The translations under genes were made by a program, and so were the position numbers. A stretch of DNA of 64,000 nt from Ceratobasidium sp. AG-K (lineage: Eukaryota > Basidiomycota > Agaricomycetes > Cantharellales > Ceratobasidiaceae): NCBI GenBank assembly GCA_037039685.1, contig JAWNGF010000010.1, positions 1,054,001-1,118,000 of the forward strand. The letters are read 5' to 3'. The notes beneath the pieces are model-generated. The model saw only the letters and a list, made by a program, of their open reading frames with translations, was not told where the DNA came from and did no database searches. Of the stretch, positions 1-14,480 are shown in pieces; the stretch's first letter is position 1; every line of letters starts with the position of its first letter.

Positions 1-1199
1 AGTACGATGATAATCACCGTGTACGGCTGAGCACGCGCTAACAATCTAGCCGCCCGGTCGATTTTCCCATGCAAAGCTACTAAAAATACTCACATACCCC
101 TGGTTGGCACAGCCCTTCGTGGCTTGGCAGCCTGATTGAGCCGCAGTGGCTGGGTAGTCGATCCGAGATGAGCGCCTTACTCCAACCGACCAGTAGACCA
201 AGACAATTGCCATGTCGAGCTCAAATGTCCCTCTCGGATCGTATGTATACTAATTTGGTTTGACCAGGTCGTAAATCTAGAAGGCCAAGCTCCGCGTCGT
301 CATGAGGGAGGTGAAACTCGTGGCGGACACTGGGCAGTGAAGGCCAAGGCACAGCATGAACAGCCATAGGGTCTATGCTGATCAATTGACCGATGCTGGC
401 GCTACCTGAAAACCGGCTCCAGCATGAAACGTGTAAAGGGTCTCTGACGCCGTAGGGACGTTCCGGAACATTATCAAGCCTTGCCCCAACGACGATCGGG
501 TTTGGGGATGCCGCAAAGTCGATGATAAAGGTGAGGCGTTGGCGGCGACGGCCAAGCTCTCGGAGATTCGGGCGGTATCACCGAGGGATTCTTACCACTT
601 CCCAATAGGGATGGAGCTGATTGAGGATACCCATGTTTGCCGGGCACGGTTCACCGCCGGCACGGGCGTTTTCCGGCCGACCGGGCGCCGCGGTAACACT
701 GCACAACGTATACTCGTACAATTTCCTGCCGTGCCAAGCTTGAATATGGCTTGTATGCTATCTCCATTGACGCTTCCCGGACGCCGGTACGTCAAGGAGT
801 TGAGGACCACCGTATCTCTGCGGCGGCACACGGCAACCCAAGCCTTCATTTGGGCTGTAATTAGGTCACCCTATTTTATCAACGTTCTATTTTGCGCCAC
901 AAAGACACTAGCCGAATGTTAATGTACGTTAGTCGATGGCGTCCACCCGAGAATGGTGGCTCCAACAGTAGCGAGTGACGGTATACAACATCCGCTGTGT
1001 CCCCGAGACATATTTCTAAGGAAGCCACAATGGCAACGGTTTTCAGTCACTAGGGTATACAATTAGGTGGAATTATACAGATACAAGTAAGGTAAACAAA
1101 GCTACTATCTACGAAAGTTCAATGTGGGTAAGGATACACTACAATGCGCGCATAAATGGATAACATGAGTTGAACGAAAGCGAAACCAAAGTTCTAAGT
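1..1199. other. No recognisable gene
   Basis: Short open frames exist here on both strands (for example 539-922 on the plus strand), but they overlap one another and contain no domain or motif I recognise. No tRNA-like or repeat structure was seen by eye. Confidence 0.5.
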
Positions 1200-1798
1200 C
1201 TAATACGGTGTCCACATTCTGGGGGATATACTCCGCTCTTCGCTGGCGGTAGCGGATGCAGTGCGACGATGCTGAACAAGTCCGTTTCGTCGCTTGAACG
1301 ACATTAGCCATCCATTGGAAAACTTGATACGCTTGTCCTCCTCGATGCCCATGGTTTGGCACAACTCCCGGCCCTTGGCAACGATATCGTCGCCCTTTAC
1401 GTTTCGAATACCACCGCGCTCCTCGATCCACCTGACGAGCTCGACTTCTACTTCAGGAAGGGTGACCAGCGCTTCGCGTTTCGCACCGCTCGCAGTGGGT
1501 CCGCCTGCAGAGACGTATTCTCGTATTCGGTCCTCCGCTTTAAGGATACGGGATATGGTTGATTGGGTAATGGTATAGAATCCCATTTCTCGGAGGGGAG
1601 GAATCATGGCCTCCATCGACATGCGATGCTTGTGGAGGTGGTAAAACTCGACGACTTGGAGTTTCTCTTCGAAGGTAAGGTTGTGGCGGGGTTTAGGAGG
1701 TGGGGGAGGGTAGGATTGAGGGTCGAGCTGAAATTCTCTGTCAGATTTATGCGTGGGGTAAGGGTGTAAAATGTATTTACTTCGTGCAACAACCGATC
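1200..1798 (-). pseudogene. CENP-B/pogo-type helix-turn-helix fragment
   Basis: On the minus strand an open stretch starts with a proline-rich segment, then the N-terminal helix-turn-helix typical of CENP-B/pogo-family proteins (LTFEEKLQVVEFY, then TITQSTISRIL). A second CENP-B-type DNA-binding segment follows (VEVELVRWIEERGG ... FSNGWLMSFKRRNGL). The frame ends shortly after at 1200, just where family members usually continue into a DDE transposase/endonuclease domain. No DDE domain is visible below 1200. The frame is open up to about 1798, where a stop lies upstream; the true 5' exon was not found. It may be the remains of a Tigger/pogo-like DNA transposon, or a short domesticated DNA-binding gene. 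Domain identity is fairly sure; the pseudogene status is inferred. Confidence 0.6.
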
Positions 1799-2458
1799 AA
1801 ATTGGTACGGTCGAGTAATGAAGGTCGGAGCCGAAGGCTGGCCGGCGCTTGTATACCTGCATGGGCAATTTGGCAAACAGCGATACATGGACTGCAGGGT
1901 AGAGGACGAGAGGGAGTTTTTCGGAAGTTGGAGTGGCGGGGGGGCATATATATACCATGCTCCAAAGAATCTTCCAGCGGACACGGGAATGTAAGAGCTG
2001 GGAGTCAGCGCAGTAGACCGGGTGGAGGTCAAGCCCGGAGCCAAGTACAGTAGCGAGTTAAGGTTAGTCAGCACAGCCACGCGAGGCAATGATCGGCACA
2101 CGCTTCGTCATCCCGTCGCGTTCTCGCTTTCCGCCGGAGTTTCAAATTACTCAGCGTTGGTTTCACTCCTCGATTCGGGCAAACTCGGGAAACCGGCAGT
2201 TGCTACCCGAACGTGCGAGATTGATACTATTCTGGTACTATTCTGGTACGAACACCCTCCGTATGAATCAGCAAGTCGGTTATGATTGTAAAGAGTGCTA
2301 TTACACGTATAGTTGCTACGGTACAAGATGTCCAAGTGAGGTCCGATAATGAAAGAAGGAGAAAGCCGAAGCTAGGTCCATGGTAATTAAACCAAAAAGA
2401 GAAAGTGTGGGGAGAAAAGGGCCTGACGTCATAGCTATTCGTAATGTGCGCAGATCGC
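1799..2458. other. Intergenic, no supported gene
   Basis: Lies between the CENP-B-like fragment and the chitin deacetylase stop codon. A minus-strand frame continues open to about 2101 but reads as low-quality sequence in a different frame from the HTH; it could hold an upstream exon of that fragment, but I cannot show it. Confidence 0.4.
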
Positions 2459-3646
2459 TCAGCAAGTCCAGCTCGACTGATCGTGAAACAGATATCAGTT
2501 TCTACACATCGAGATGATGGAGCTCAAACTTACGTCGCGGGTGGCGGGTGTGCCAGTGGACTGATAGGGCGATGCGCCAAGGCACTCAGCGACGGTGACC
2601 ATCTTGTAGCCCTTGGCCTTGAACTGCTGAACTGCGTACGGGATGACGTCGTCACTAATAGTAGCGTTAGCTCAGGGTACACAGATCGTATCAGTAGGGG
2701 GTACGGACATGGTGGTCTGGTGAGTCTCGTGGTTGAGGGTCAAAATAGTATCGGGGCTAGACATGATAAGTTCGCTATAGCGGTTCTTGGACTCGGAGGG
2801 CTAGAACATGAGTGTTAATTATACGCGTTATATCAAGCTCAAGTAAGGACTTACGTTAACACCGGCGGCGTCACCAGAGTCCAAGTCCCAAATCGCAACG
2901 GTTTGGCCTACAGCTGCAGCGGCCTCCAAGACATCGTCGTCGTAGGCACCAAAAGGTGGGCTAATACGTAGGTATAGGTGAGTAGATGCGGGCGGGTCGA
3001 CAAATCGAATTACTAACCGCATGAAAGCAGGGACAGCGCCAGTGATCCTCTTGATCGCGTCATCGACCCTTTAGTGAAAGCTATGTTAGGAGAGGGGCGG
3101 CAAAGCCGTAAAAATAACGTACTTGGTAAACTCGGCGAGAAGCTCGTCACCTGCAAGTGTGGACAAGTTGGCGTGGTTCCAGGTATGGGAGGCGACCTGG
3201 TGGCCCTTGTCGTAGACGTATTTGGTGCGTTCGACATTGGTCTCGTCGTAAATGCATCCGACTGTGATATAGGTTAGCGAGGGCGTACAGGCAGATAGGG
3301 ATATACTTACAGTTGTTACCGTTGAAGAAGAAGGTTCTGAAGGGCGAGATGATTGTGAGTCAGATATAAAAAAGAACAAATTCACACATACCCCTTGGCA
3401 TCGTTGGCATCAAGGTAGTCAACCAACTCCCTGGTCCAGGTGTAAGGGCCGTCGTCGAATCTAAAGTCATATCGTCAGTACCACGAGTAAGGATCTTCGC
3501 TGTTAGCCAACGTACGTGATGGCAACGGTGTTGGGAACAGAGCACTTGGTCACAACGGCGGCGGGCGCACGACGAGTGGGAACGGCCGAGGTAGCGCCGA
3601 AGAGGGCGGCAGCGAGAGTTGCGATGCGAACAATGGAGAAAGACAT
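2459..3646 (-). CDS. Chitin deacetylase (CE4 polysaccharide deacetylase)
   Basis: Secreted metal-dependent deacetylase that removes acetyl groups from chitin, acting in the cell wall or outside the cell. The start at 3646 gives MSFSIVRIATLAAALFG, a clear signal peptide, followed by VPTRR. Reading through about eight short introns gives all NodB-fold motifs in order: FDDGPYTW (motif 1 with the catalytic Asp and metal Asp), SHTWNHANL (motif 2, metal His residues), RPPFGAYDD (motif 3), WDLDSGDA (motif 4) and LNHET (motif 5, catalytic His). The C-terminus continues VTVAECLG and ends TPATRD, then a final tiny exon SSWTC and stop at 2459. About 245 residues, normal for single-domain fungal enzymes. 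No chitin-binding module or GPI signal is seen, so it is probably soluble. A TATA-like box lies about 95 bases upstream. Family assignment is firm; chitin as substrate is from family knowledge. Confidence 0.93.
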
Positions 3647-3736
3647 GTCTAATAGGGGCGAGAAAGAAATCTAAGTCCGAGTCGATGAGAGAAGTGAGAA
3701 GAGAACAGTTGTGAGGAAATGGGAGTGTGGGACTGA

Positions 3737-3747
3737 CTTTATATATA
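3737..3747 (-). promoter_or_regulatory. TATA-like box of chitin deacetylase
   Basis: On the minus strand the bases read TATATATAAAG, about 95 bases upstream of the start codon at 3646, a usual place for a fungal TATA element plus leader. Confidence 0.5.
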
Positions 3748-4511
3748 GACTCTACAGTTAACCGCCCACTCGCACACAGCTTGGCAACGGGCTCAGGTGG
3801 AGAACACCCAGCCCCACTTGTTTAAGCCCGAACCGTATGACCAGGTTCGATCAGCCACCAAAAGATAGCCATGAAAGGATTCCGATATCCGCGGGGGTTA
3901 CAGCCATGTACTTGTCGGGCATCGCATTCCATTCCTCATCGCCGTTTTGAGCGAGATTAGCGCTGGAGACCTAGCCACATGTCAATATTTTCCTGATGCA
4001 GCAGCCAATAAGGCTCGCCTATTGCGAAAGCTATTATTTCGCATGTCTTGACACACCCGATTGGGATTTTGTGGCTGGGCGATTCGTCGAACCTGTTTGC
4101 ATCGATGAGGGCGCTGTTTCTTCGGGTTGTGAGTTGTAACAAAGGTGGCCTGACTAAGGAGGGTTTTTTGTTCATATCTCTCAGTAACTTTAAAAGCGAG
4201 AATTGTTCGATAATGTTCGGTTGCGACTGCGAAGATGCAGAGTGGAGGTGGTGAGGTGGAGTTCGAAGTTTGGCCCCGCATTGGGTGCATCGCCACTCCG
4301 GGTCTATGCTGACACATGCATGCATAATCTGGTACTGCCATGTATGGCCACCGGAGTTTCGATTCCCGCCACCCTCGATGACAGTCTGAGCATCGTGGCT
4401 CTGAATTCGAACTTGATGGATCATTGCCAACGGAGCATACTGACCCCCCGGTCGGAGACAATGAATTGAACTTGGGTCGGTACCCGATAGTTTTCTGACA
4501 AACTACAAAAG
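3748..4511. other. Intergenic, no supported gene
   Basis: Upstream flank of the chitin deacetylase and downstream flank of the first half-helicase gene. Minus-strand frames of about 157-159 residues overlap here, but they have no recognisable domain and conflict with each other. Confidence 0.4.
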
Positions 4512-6539
4512 TTAAGCGACGGGCAAAATCCCTGCTTCAACTGCGGGTCCTAAATTCATTGCTTGTATCTGGCCCATCGAAAGTGACACGGGTTCACCAA
4601 CCCATTTCTTCCCGCCATTTCCGCCCCGTAGTAGGTACTCTCTGGCGTAACGATTGGCTTGAGTGATAAGGTGTTTGGTTGACCAATCCGGGTTTTCATC
4701 GCGTTGATATATAATCCAGGCCTATAAATGTGGTTACTACGGATTGGCTCATCGTCTGAGACTATGCAACACGTACTACATAAAATGCTCGTGCGGGGGA
4801 CACCTTTCCGAAATGGGACCGCATCAGCTCGCGGCCCGAATCGAGGGCAGTGTCGGCGCCTTTCTGGTTGTAAGTGCTGTTCATTGGGTCCAAATAGCAA
4901 TTTCTCCGAATGTATCTTGTCTGGCTCGAATCTAGATCCTTCCACTCGCTCTGGGCCATAATAACTATTCTTCTGTTGGTTTCGAGATCTATCGTTTTGG
5001 TTCGTTAGCGTACATGTTATATAAAGGAGTAGCGAACGCACTGATGTTTTCGAGCGGATATCCAGCGTGAATCAGCAGAGTTTTTGGGGAGTGGTTCCAA
5101 TCTGCAGCGTCCCAGAATGAAAAGTGGGCAGGCCAAATCAAAATCCCTTTGTATGAGGGAGAAGTGAACTGATTGGCGGCCTCTTTGAGTTTATTTGGCT
5201 TCAGCGAGTCTGGAATTATTGTGGTCTTGGAAGTGATGTTGCGAAGCTGAGAGATGCACGCGATCAGACCGTGAAGTATTTATCAATAGAGTCTTGCGTA
5301 CCACGCTTCCGAGGCTCATAGCCGAACTCCAGTACTTCCAGAAGCATATTGTCTTGGCATATCGTGATGCGTATTGGGCAATGGCGGGTACTTCGTCAAA
5401 CCCGCGATCAAGGACAATCATCGTAAATGGTTTGTCGGAAGCCGAGGGTGGATTAAAGCCTGGACTCTGGGAGCTAAAGCCAACCAGTGGATAAGTCTAA
5501 ATACCTTCAGTGGAGCAAGGGGAGCTTACGGGAGTTCATAGGGATCTTGTTCGTCATCTTCCGAACTCGTTTCCTCCTCGGATGCTTCGGAGTCATCGCC
5601 CTCATCCAATTCGTCCTCGACTTCCTCGCTGTCAGGTTCTTCAGAGGCGGTGTCGTCACCAATATCTTCAGAACTATCGCTGGTGATGTCTGATTCCTCT
5701 GTAGACGACCTGTTGTCATTGGTCAACATGATGCTCCTCGTATATCAACCCAATCTTGGCTTACTCGGGCACCTGGGTTTCTACAGGCTCGAGGTTTGTC
5801 GGGTCAGTAACCGTGGATACTGGTGCAACATATGCTGTGGTCTCTGGTTCGGGGGAGATGGTGGGATGCGGTTCGGCGCTGATTTGTGGGAGTGCCAAAT
5901 TGTTTTGACCTTCACTTATGTCAGCAAGTTGTGGTACCCTAATAAAGTTTGGTGTTATATCGTATATGTTAATCCCGACGCCCAAGAAGAAATACTATAG
6001 CGATATTGCGTACGTGGGTGCGTCGCCAAGAACAGCTACCTCGTCCTTCGTGGGGGTGCTTGAGCGTTCTCCGGTTTCGGCAGGTTGTTCGGTTGTTTTG
6101 TCTGGAACGCGTTAAAACCTCTCTGTGCTGAAAAAAGAAAGAGTTATCACGTCGCACCAGGTAGGACAAGTGATGCTGGGAGTGCAAATATAGGATTTTT
6201 CCAATCAGAGGGATCTACCCAACCAGGAGAGGGTTGCCGATCTGGTGCTCTGATCGTACTATCATCGGACTCGTAGCTATAATATCCACTTGTAGCCATG
6301 GCGAGAGAGGCGGCGGCCTTAGTCATGGCTTTGGAGGCAATAGCAAGTGTTTCGGCGGCCTGAGAAAGGGACTCGGAGGCCTCAAGAAAGGCCAGTCTGC
6401 TCGAAAGTGCATAAGGGTCGAAGCGCGCCGATTTGGTACTACCAGGTGAAGGCGTCGTATCGGAGTGTGATCCTCTGCTCGAGGGTTGCGATGGTGTAGA
6501 GGGATGACTGCTAGTCGAGGGAGTACTAGATTTGGACAT
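4512..6539 (-). CDS. Helicase-C-like protein with low-complexity N-terminus, copy 1
   Basis: Multi-exon minus-strand gene. The start at 6539 opens a Ser/Pro-rich segment (MSKSSTPSTSSHPSTPS), then an Ala/Ser-rich helix (ARFDPYALSSRLAF, ASESLSQAAETLA). Next come a Pro/Glu-rich exon (about 5985-5761) and a very acidic exon (about 5729-5526). The C-terminal part has IVLDRGFDEVPAIAQYA, YKGILIWPAHF, then FYAWIIYQRDENPDW and ANRYAREYLLRGG, ending AGILPVA at 4512. The order and spacing recall the second RecA domain and C-terminal extension of MSS116-type DEAD-box helicases, but the motif V/VI residues (TDVAARG, HRxGRxxR) are not conserved and no first RecA domain (Walker A, DEAD) is visible. The paralogue at 6896-8966 matches exon by exon and ends in the same way. 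Function unknown; the helicase link is an inference. Exon limits are approximate. Confidence 0.6.
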
Positions 6540-6895
6540 ATTGAACTGATATGGTATCGACGTTACAGGTATGGGAAGCAGCGGGTACGTGGCGCCGTAG
6601 GATCAAAGTTTGGTGGCTATCACTGATGATCACGTGGCTGAACCGCAGTTTGTGAGTTTGGTCGGTTGGTCATGTATAGTACCGATTTATCAGCCGTCCT
6701 GCCCTTCGCGGAGTTCTCGAGCTGTGTGGCTACGTTGATATAGCAATTGCCTTTAGCTTAGGTATAATGGTGATAAAATCACTAAACGGGTTAGTTCGGG
6801 CTTCAAGGGACACATTGCGAAGCCAGGAGGATGAGATTCATGTTTTAATAAAATTAAACGTCCGTTTGACGTATTTATCCCAACGCACTTTCGGG
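6540..6895. other. Spacer between the two helicase-C-like paralogues
   Basis: 356 bases holding the 3' flank of copy 2 and the promoter of copy 1. No gene or clear motif is seen. Confidence 0.5.
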
Positions 6896-8966
6896 CTAGT
6901 AGACAGAAAGAATTTTGGCCTGTACCGCAGGCTCCAATTTTTGACCCTTTGCGTCCTGCCGGGAGATAGTTATTTGTGGGCCAATTGGCTCCCCAAATTC
7001 CCTACTAGCTCCCCGTAGTAAATACTCCGCCGCATACTTATTAGCGTTTTGGATGAGCTGAAGAGCGGTCCACGTCGGTTGGTGCTTGCGATAATGCAAG
7101 ATGTAGCCCTGTTAGTGGATGCATTCAGTCTGGCTATTGGTCTTGTAGCTTCGATATGCTAACACTCACCCAGTAGAAACCCCGAGCAAACGACATATCC
7201 GTGAGACGGCTACGCAACCAAGTACGTGATTTATGTAGAATTGAACCTGCGCCTTGTATATTATATCGATCATTCGCTGCATCCAATTTGAACTTCTTGG
7301 TCATAGATTGCAATGCCGCGGGTTGTAGGTTCGATTGTTCGGTCTTAGTAAGGATAATTGTAGCTCTCGGACAGATTAAGTCTAATGACCATGAAACAAC
7401 AGTTACATCGCCCAGCCAAAGCAAAATATCTTAATAGACTACGTACTGGCATTCTTCTTGAGTGGTTCCCCTAAATAAACGATTTGAACATGGTTCGACG
7501 ATCCTAGACCATAGATCCCTTGGAGTGCAATATCGCCAGGCCATACCAGCACACCGGAAGGTGCCGATGAGAATGTTTTTGCCGCAGCGAGGAGTTTATC
7601 TGGCTTTAGTGAGCTCGGGACTGTGACTGCTTGGCTAATGTTATGTTTTAGCTTGTATTACCGTCAGCCGCCAGTGAATATATTTTGACTAGATCACTTT
7701 GGCTTACCACAGATGCAGCATTATGGATACATGAGCCACCGCTAATAGGGTAAAAGTAAATCGTCTTTGCACAGCGTTTCGAGACTTCACAGGCGGCAGG
7801 AAGTAAATCGAATCCTTGGTCAAGGACAATTCTATTCTGACCCGGGACTTGCGAGGGAGCACCAGAGCCAGGGTTGTTACCTGACGGCACCTGGCTTGGA
7901 TTCCTATGTTTGGAACACCGCAAATAACCTCCATCTCAGTAATCTGTGAAGAAATCTCTGAGGACGTACGGTTTAATGGCCGGGACTCGGCCGGTGGGGG
8001 CTGAAGCAAGCTTTGATGTAGTTTGCGAAAGTGGCGTCATTGCATTTACTTGAGAAGAAGTATTGCTGCCAAGTGGCTTTACTTGTATCTCCAAGCTTGC
8101 ATCAACTCCAGGTATTGCACTTACCCGCGTGGAGGGTTTGGATGTACTGGCGCTACCGGTTGTGTCGGCGCCACCGGCTGAGTCAATCCAGTTGGTTGAG
8201 ACCGCGTTTCACTATTGGCTGTGGTCATGGGCATTTCTTGTTTAGCAGGCGAATCAACGGTTATAACTTGGTGGGAAGGATTTTCGTCTGCCTGATCCCC
8301 CACGGGCATGTTGCTGTTACCGTTGGAATCTTCTATCTCTGTCAGTCCTTGCGGCCTGCAGGTGTCGAAATTGTCTGGTTAAGCCTCCTGACCCAGTTAC
8401 CTCTCATGACCGGTGACTCACATCGTGGCGGCTATCTGCGAGGCGGCCGGGTTTACTCCCAGGTTCTCAACAACAGGCCTAGTGTGAAGCATATAGCCCT
8501 CATCGGGTTCAGAAAGCTCGTCGTCTACGAGGATAACGGAACTTAAGGTTAATTCTACGATATTAAACTGACTCTTACCATCGGTCTTCCGGAACGATGG
8601 AAGTGTATAAGATTGGGCTTGCCACTCTAAAGATGCCTCCTGGTCGCCAAATTCATAAGTCCTGCCGAATCCATCGTCTTCGATGCCGGAATCGTAATCA
8701 TCGTACTGGCACCGACTTGCCACCGCCAGCGAAGAAGCAGCTTTCGACATTGCCTGGGCTGCTATAGCGAGGGTTTTGGCAGCGTAAGCAAGTGACTCTG
8801 AGGCGTCGACGAAAGCGAGTTTGCTTGTGAGTCTATGAGGATTGAAATCAGGTCGGTTGCCACCCGACGGCGATGGGCGTCGTGTCGAGAGCGTGAATCC
8901 TGGCCTGAAGACCGCGATGAGCCAGGGCTGTGACTTCTGGAGGAAAACTGTATGCGAGCTAGACAT
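6896..8966 (-). CDS. Helicase-C-like protein with low-complexity N-terminus, copy 2
   Basis: Tandem paralogue of the gene at 4512-6539, same strand. The start at 8966 gives MSSSHTVFLQ, then FNPHRLTSKLAFVDASES and an Ala-rich helix (AQAMSKAASSLAVAS) matching copy 1. A Pro/Thr/Gln-rich middle (around 8121-8309) replaces the acidic exon of copy 1. The C-terminal part reads IVLDQGFDLLPAACEV, then SGVLVWPGDIALQGIYGLG and HVQIVYLGEPL, which resembles helicase motif V (vLvaTDvAaRGiD) followed by the VIqyd.P strand. ATIILTKTEQSNL then follows, and FYWGYILHYRKHQPTW, ANKYAAEYLLRG and a C-terminal AKILSVY. No arginine-finger motif VI and no DEAD-containing first half is seen. The N-terminal frame before FNPHRL is uncertain: another frame there is also Ser/Arg-rich. 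Function unknown. Confidence 0.58.
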
Positions 8967-9150
8967 AATAAAACACTTTGATATAAATCTTGAAGATGAT
9001 GGAAAGATGTGGGAAGGGGAAACCAATGTGACTAAGACACAAGTGGCTAACACGTGTTGAACCTCGTTGAAATTCAATTTCATCGCCTCGTAGGGAAATT
9101 GCATTTCCGACCCAAGGCGCTCCAGACGCTCCCCATATTTCTGGATAGAT

Positions 9151-9469
9151 ATGTTAGCCTCCAGGAGGAATTGTGGGATCGCTTGTGCCCCTGGGAGGTC
9201 TTGGGGAGGATATATAGGTCCCTGGTGTTCTAGGTTGCCCTCGGGGCGCGCTAACGGAGTTCAGGCTGCTTCGGTGGGCCATTATGTCTGCGTGGTTCCA
9301 GGACGTGCAGGACTATCTCCAGCGCCATTTTCCCGGGGGCATACCTGCGATCTCAGTAAATTCAGGTTGCATTCTCATGCCTGATGCGCCCGTCTTGTCT
9401 CCTGCCTCTCCATGGGACAAGCCTCCACTATGCGTTTGTGAGTACCAGAGGGGCAAGTGCATTTAGTGT
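9151..9469. other. No supported gene; possible further decayed WD40
   Basis: Upstream of the plus-strand WD40 remnant. Scattered Trp/Phe/Asp-containing frames may be further decayed WD40 units, but no frame gives a convincing repeat. Confidence 0.3.
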
Positions 9470-9865
9470 GCCCGCTCACTGGAATACCGACTCAGTAACT
9501 TGCAAGTTGACATTTTCCCCGAATGGCAATGTGCATTGCCTACGGGCTCTCTCGATCAAGGACTGTTAATGTTTGGAGCTACCCTTACAATGGTCAAGGA
9601 GCTCATCGCTGCATGCCTATCCGTGGTCAAGAGGCCACACAAACTCATGTACTGTCGATTGGATTCTCCCAGATGGCACTTCGCTATCGCTTCTGGTGTC
9701 AACAGGATAACACCATCTGTGTATGTGATGTCCAGATGGACGCGTTGGATTTGGTTGCCTGGCCGTTGTAAGGGCCGGCGGACTCGGTCCGGTTTCTGGT
9801 GGTTATTTTCCCCCGAGATGGCGGCTCAGATGTCCTCTGGCTTCGCGACGATATACAATATGACG
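9470..9865 (+). pseudogene. Decayed WD40-repeat fragment (plus strand)
   Basis: Pieces of WD40 repeats can be read on the plus strand, but only by moving between frames. SVTCKLTFSPNG (about 9495-9530) is followed in another frame by CIAYGLSRSRTVNVWS, then THVLSIGFSQ and DNTICVCDVQMD. These are the usual H..V.si.FSpdG ... i..gS.D.tv.vW elements of the NACHT-WD40 genes in this window. No complete frame exists, so this is a dead fragment. The stretch 9590-9865 also matches, in inverted orientation, the last WD40 part of the broken NLR gene to the right (about 10090-10365). Confidence 0.6.
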
Positions 9866-10089
9866 TTTCTTGTACCCATGTATGGTCTAGTTCAACTTGA
9901 AGCCCAATAACCGCACTAAGAGAGCAATTTTAAGGGGCTACAAGCGTGTTCGCTCGCTATCTCTCTCTTTTCCTCCTCTCTCGTTGTTGGTTGTTGAGAG
10001 ACGATACGCGCTTGCCGACACCGCGTTGTGGCCATTAAATTGCTCTGTCAGTGCGGTTATTGCTTCAGTTGAACTACCCATAGCAGTTT
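9866..10089. other. Spacer between inverted WD40 fragments
   Basis: About 220 bases between the two arms of the inverted WD40 duplication. No gene is seen; a short pyrimidine-rich stretch lies near 9955-9990. Confidence 0.4.
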
Positions 10090-13762
<3,673 letters not shown>

Positions 13763-14480
13763 GCTGGGTAGGGGTGGACAAGCGTAGATCAGATTTGGAG
13801 CTAGGCCGAACAGTTATCGGTTAATAACTCTCCACCACGTGCCAGTCGTGTGGCTGTGTCTTCAACAAATTCCAGGCAATTACTGCAGCAATGCTAGTAA
13901 TATGCTATATTACACTATCGCGTACTGACTAGTGTTGTCTCAGTCCCAGCCGGGAAGAGCTAAATGTGTATGCCTGAGTCGGTCCTCATGAAATATTGGG
14001 TCGGAGCGCTCCACTGCGATCCAACACGCTCACCAATTAATAGTAAACCGTATTCAGTTCGCATCTCGCTAGAAAGCAGGGATACGTCGACTCTCAACGA
14101 GGGGTACCCAAAGCATCCCAGCCTGACTAATGGTGGGTACGAATGCGATCTAACGTCGCTTGGCCTCCCATGTACATGAGGGGATGAAGTATAAACTTGG
14201 GCTCCCAAAATCCCCGATGTCTGAACTTGAAAGATTTCGTCAAGTTAACCTTTGAAGTTATGAAACGACCCGATTGTTTGGTAGAGTACAGCATAACAGG
14301 AAATATTTACTACGTTCAATAAGGAGCGGAGGACTGATATGATTTCTCGCTCTGAGTACCACTGGGGCTTCAATCACGCGGCGAATCCAGTGTAAGCAGT
14401 CTCCCAGTATTGGACACGAGCAAGCGTCAACAAGCATACTGTACATCTTGGATATACATCAAGGGAGGAATTATTCTCGG
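13763..14480. other. Intergenic, no supported gene
   Basis: Holds the promoter of NLR1 and the 3' flank of the DUF1295 gene. Short frames only, none with a recognisable domain. Confidence 0.5.

Noticed and set aside
592..922. Overlapping frames 539-922 (plus) and 592-849 (minus)
   Set aside because: Mutually overlapping, without motif, signal peptide or splice context.
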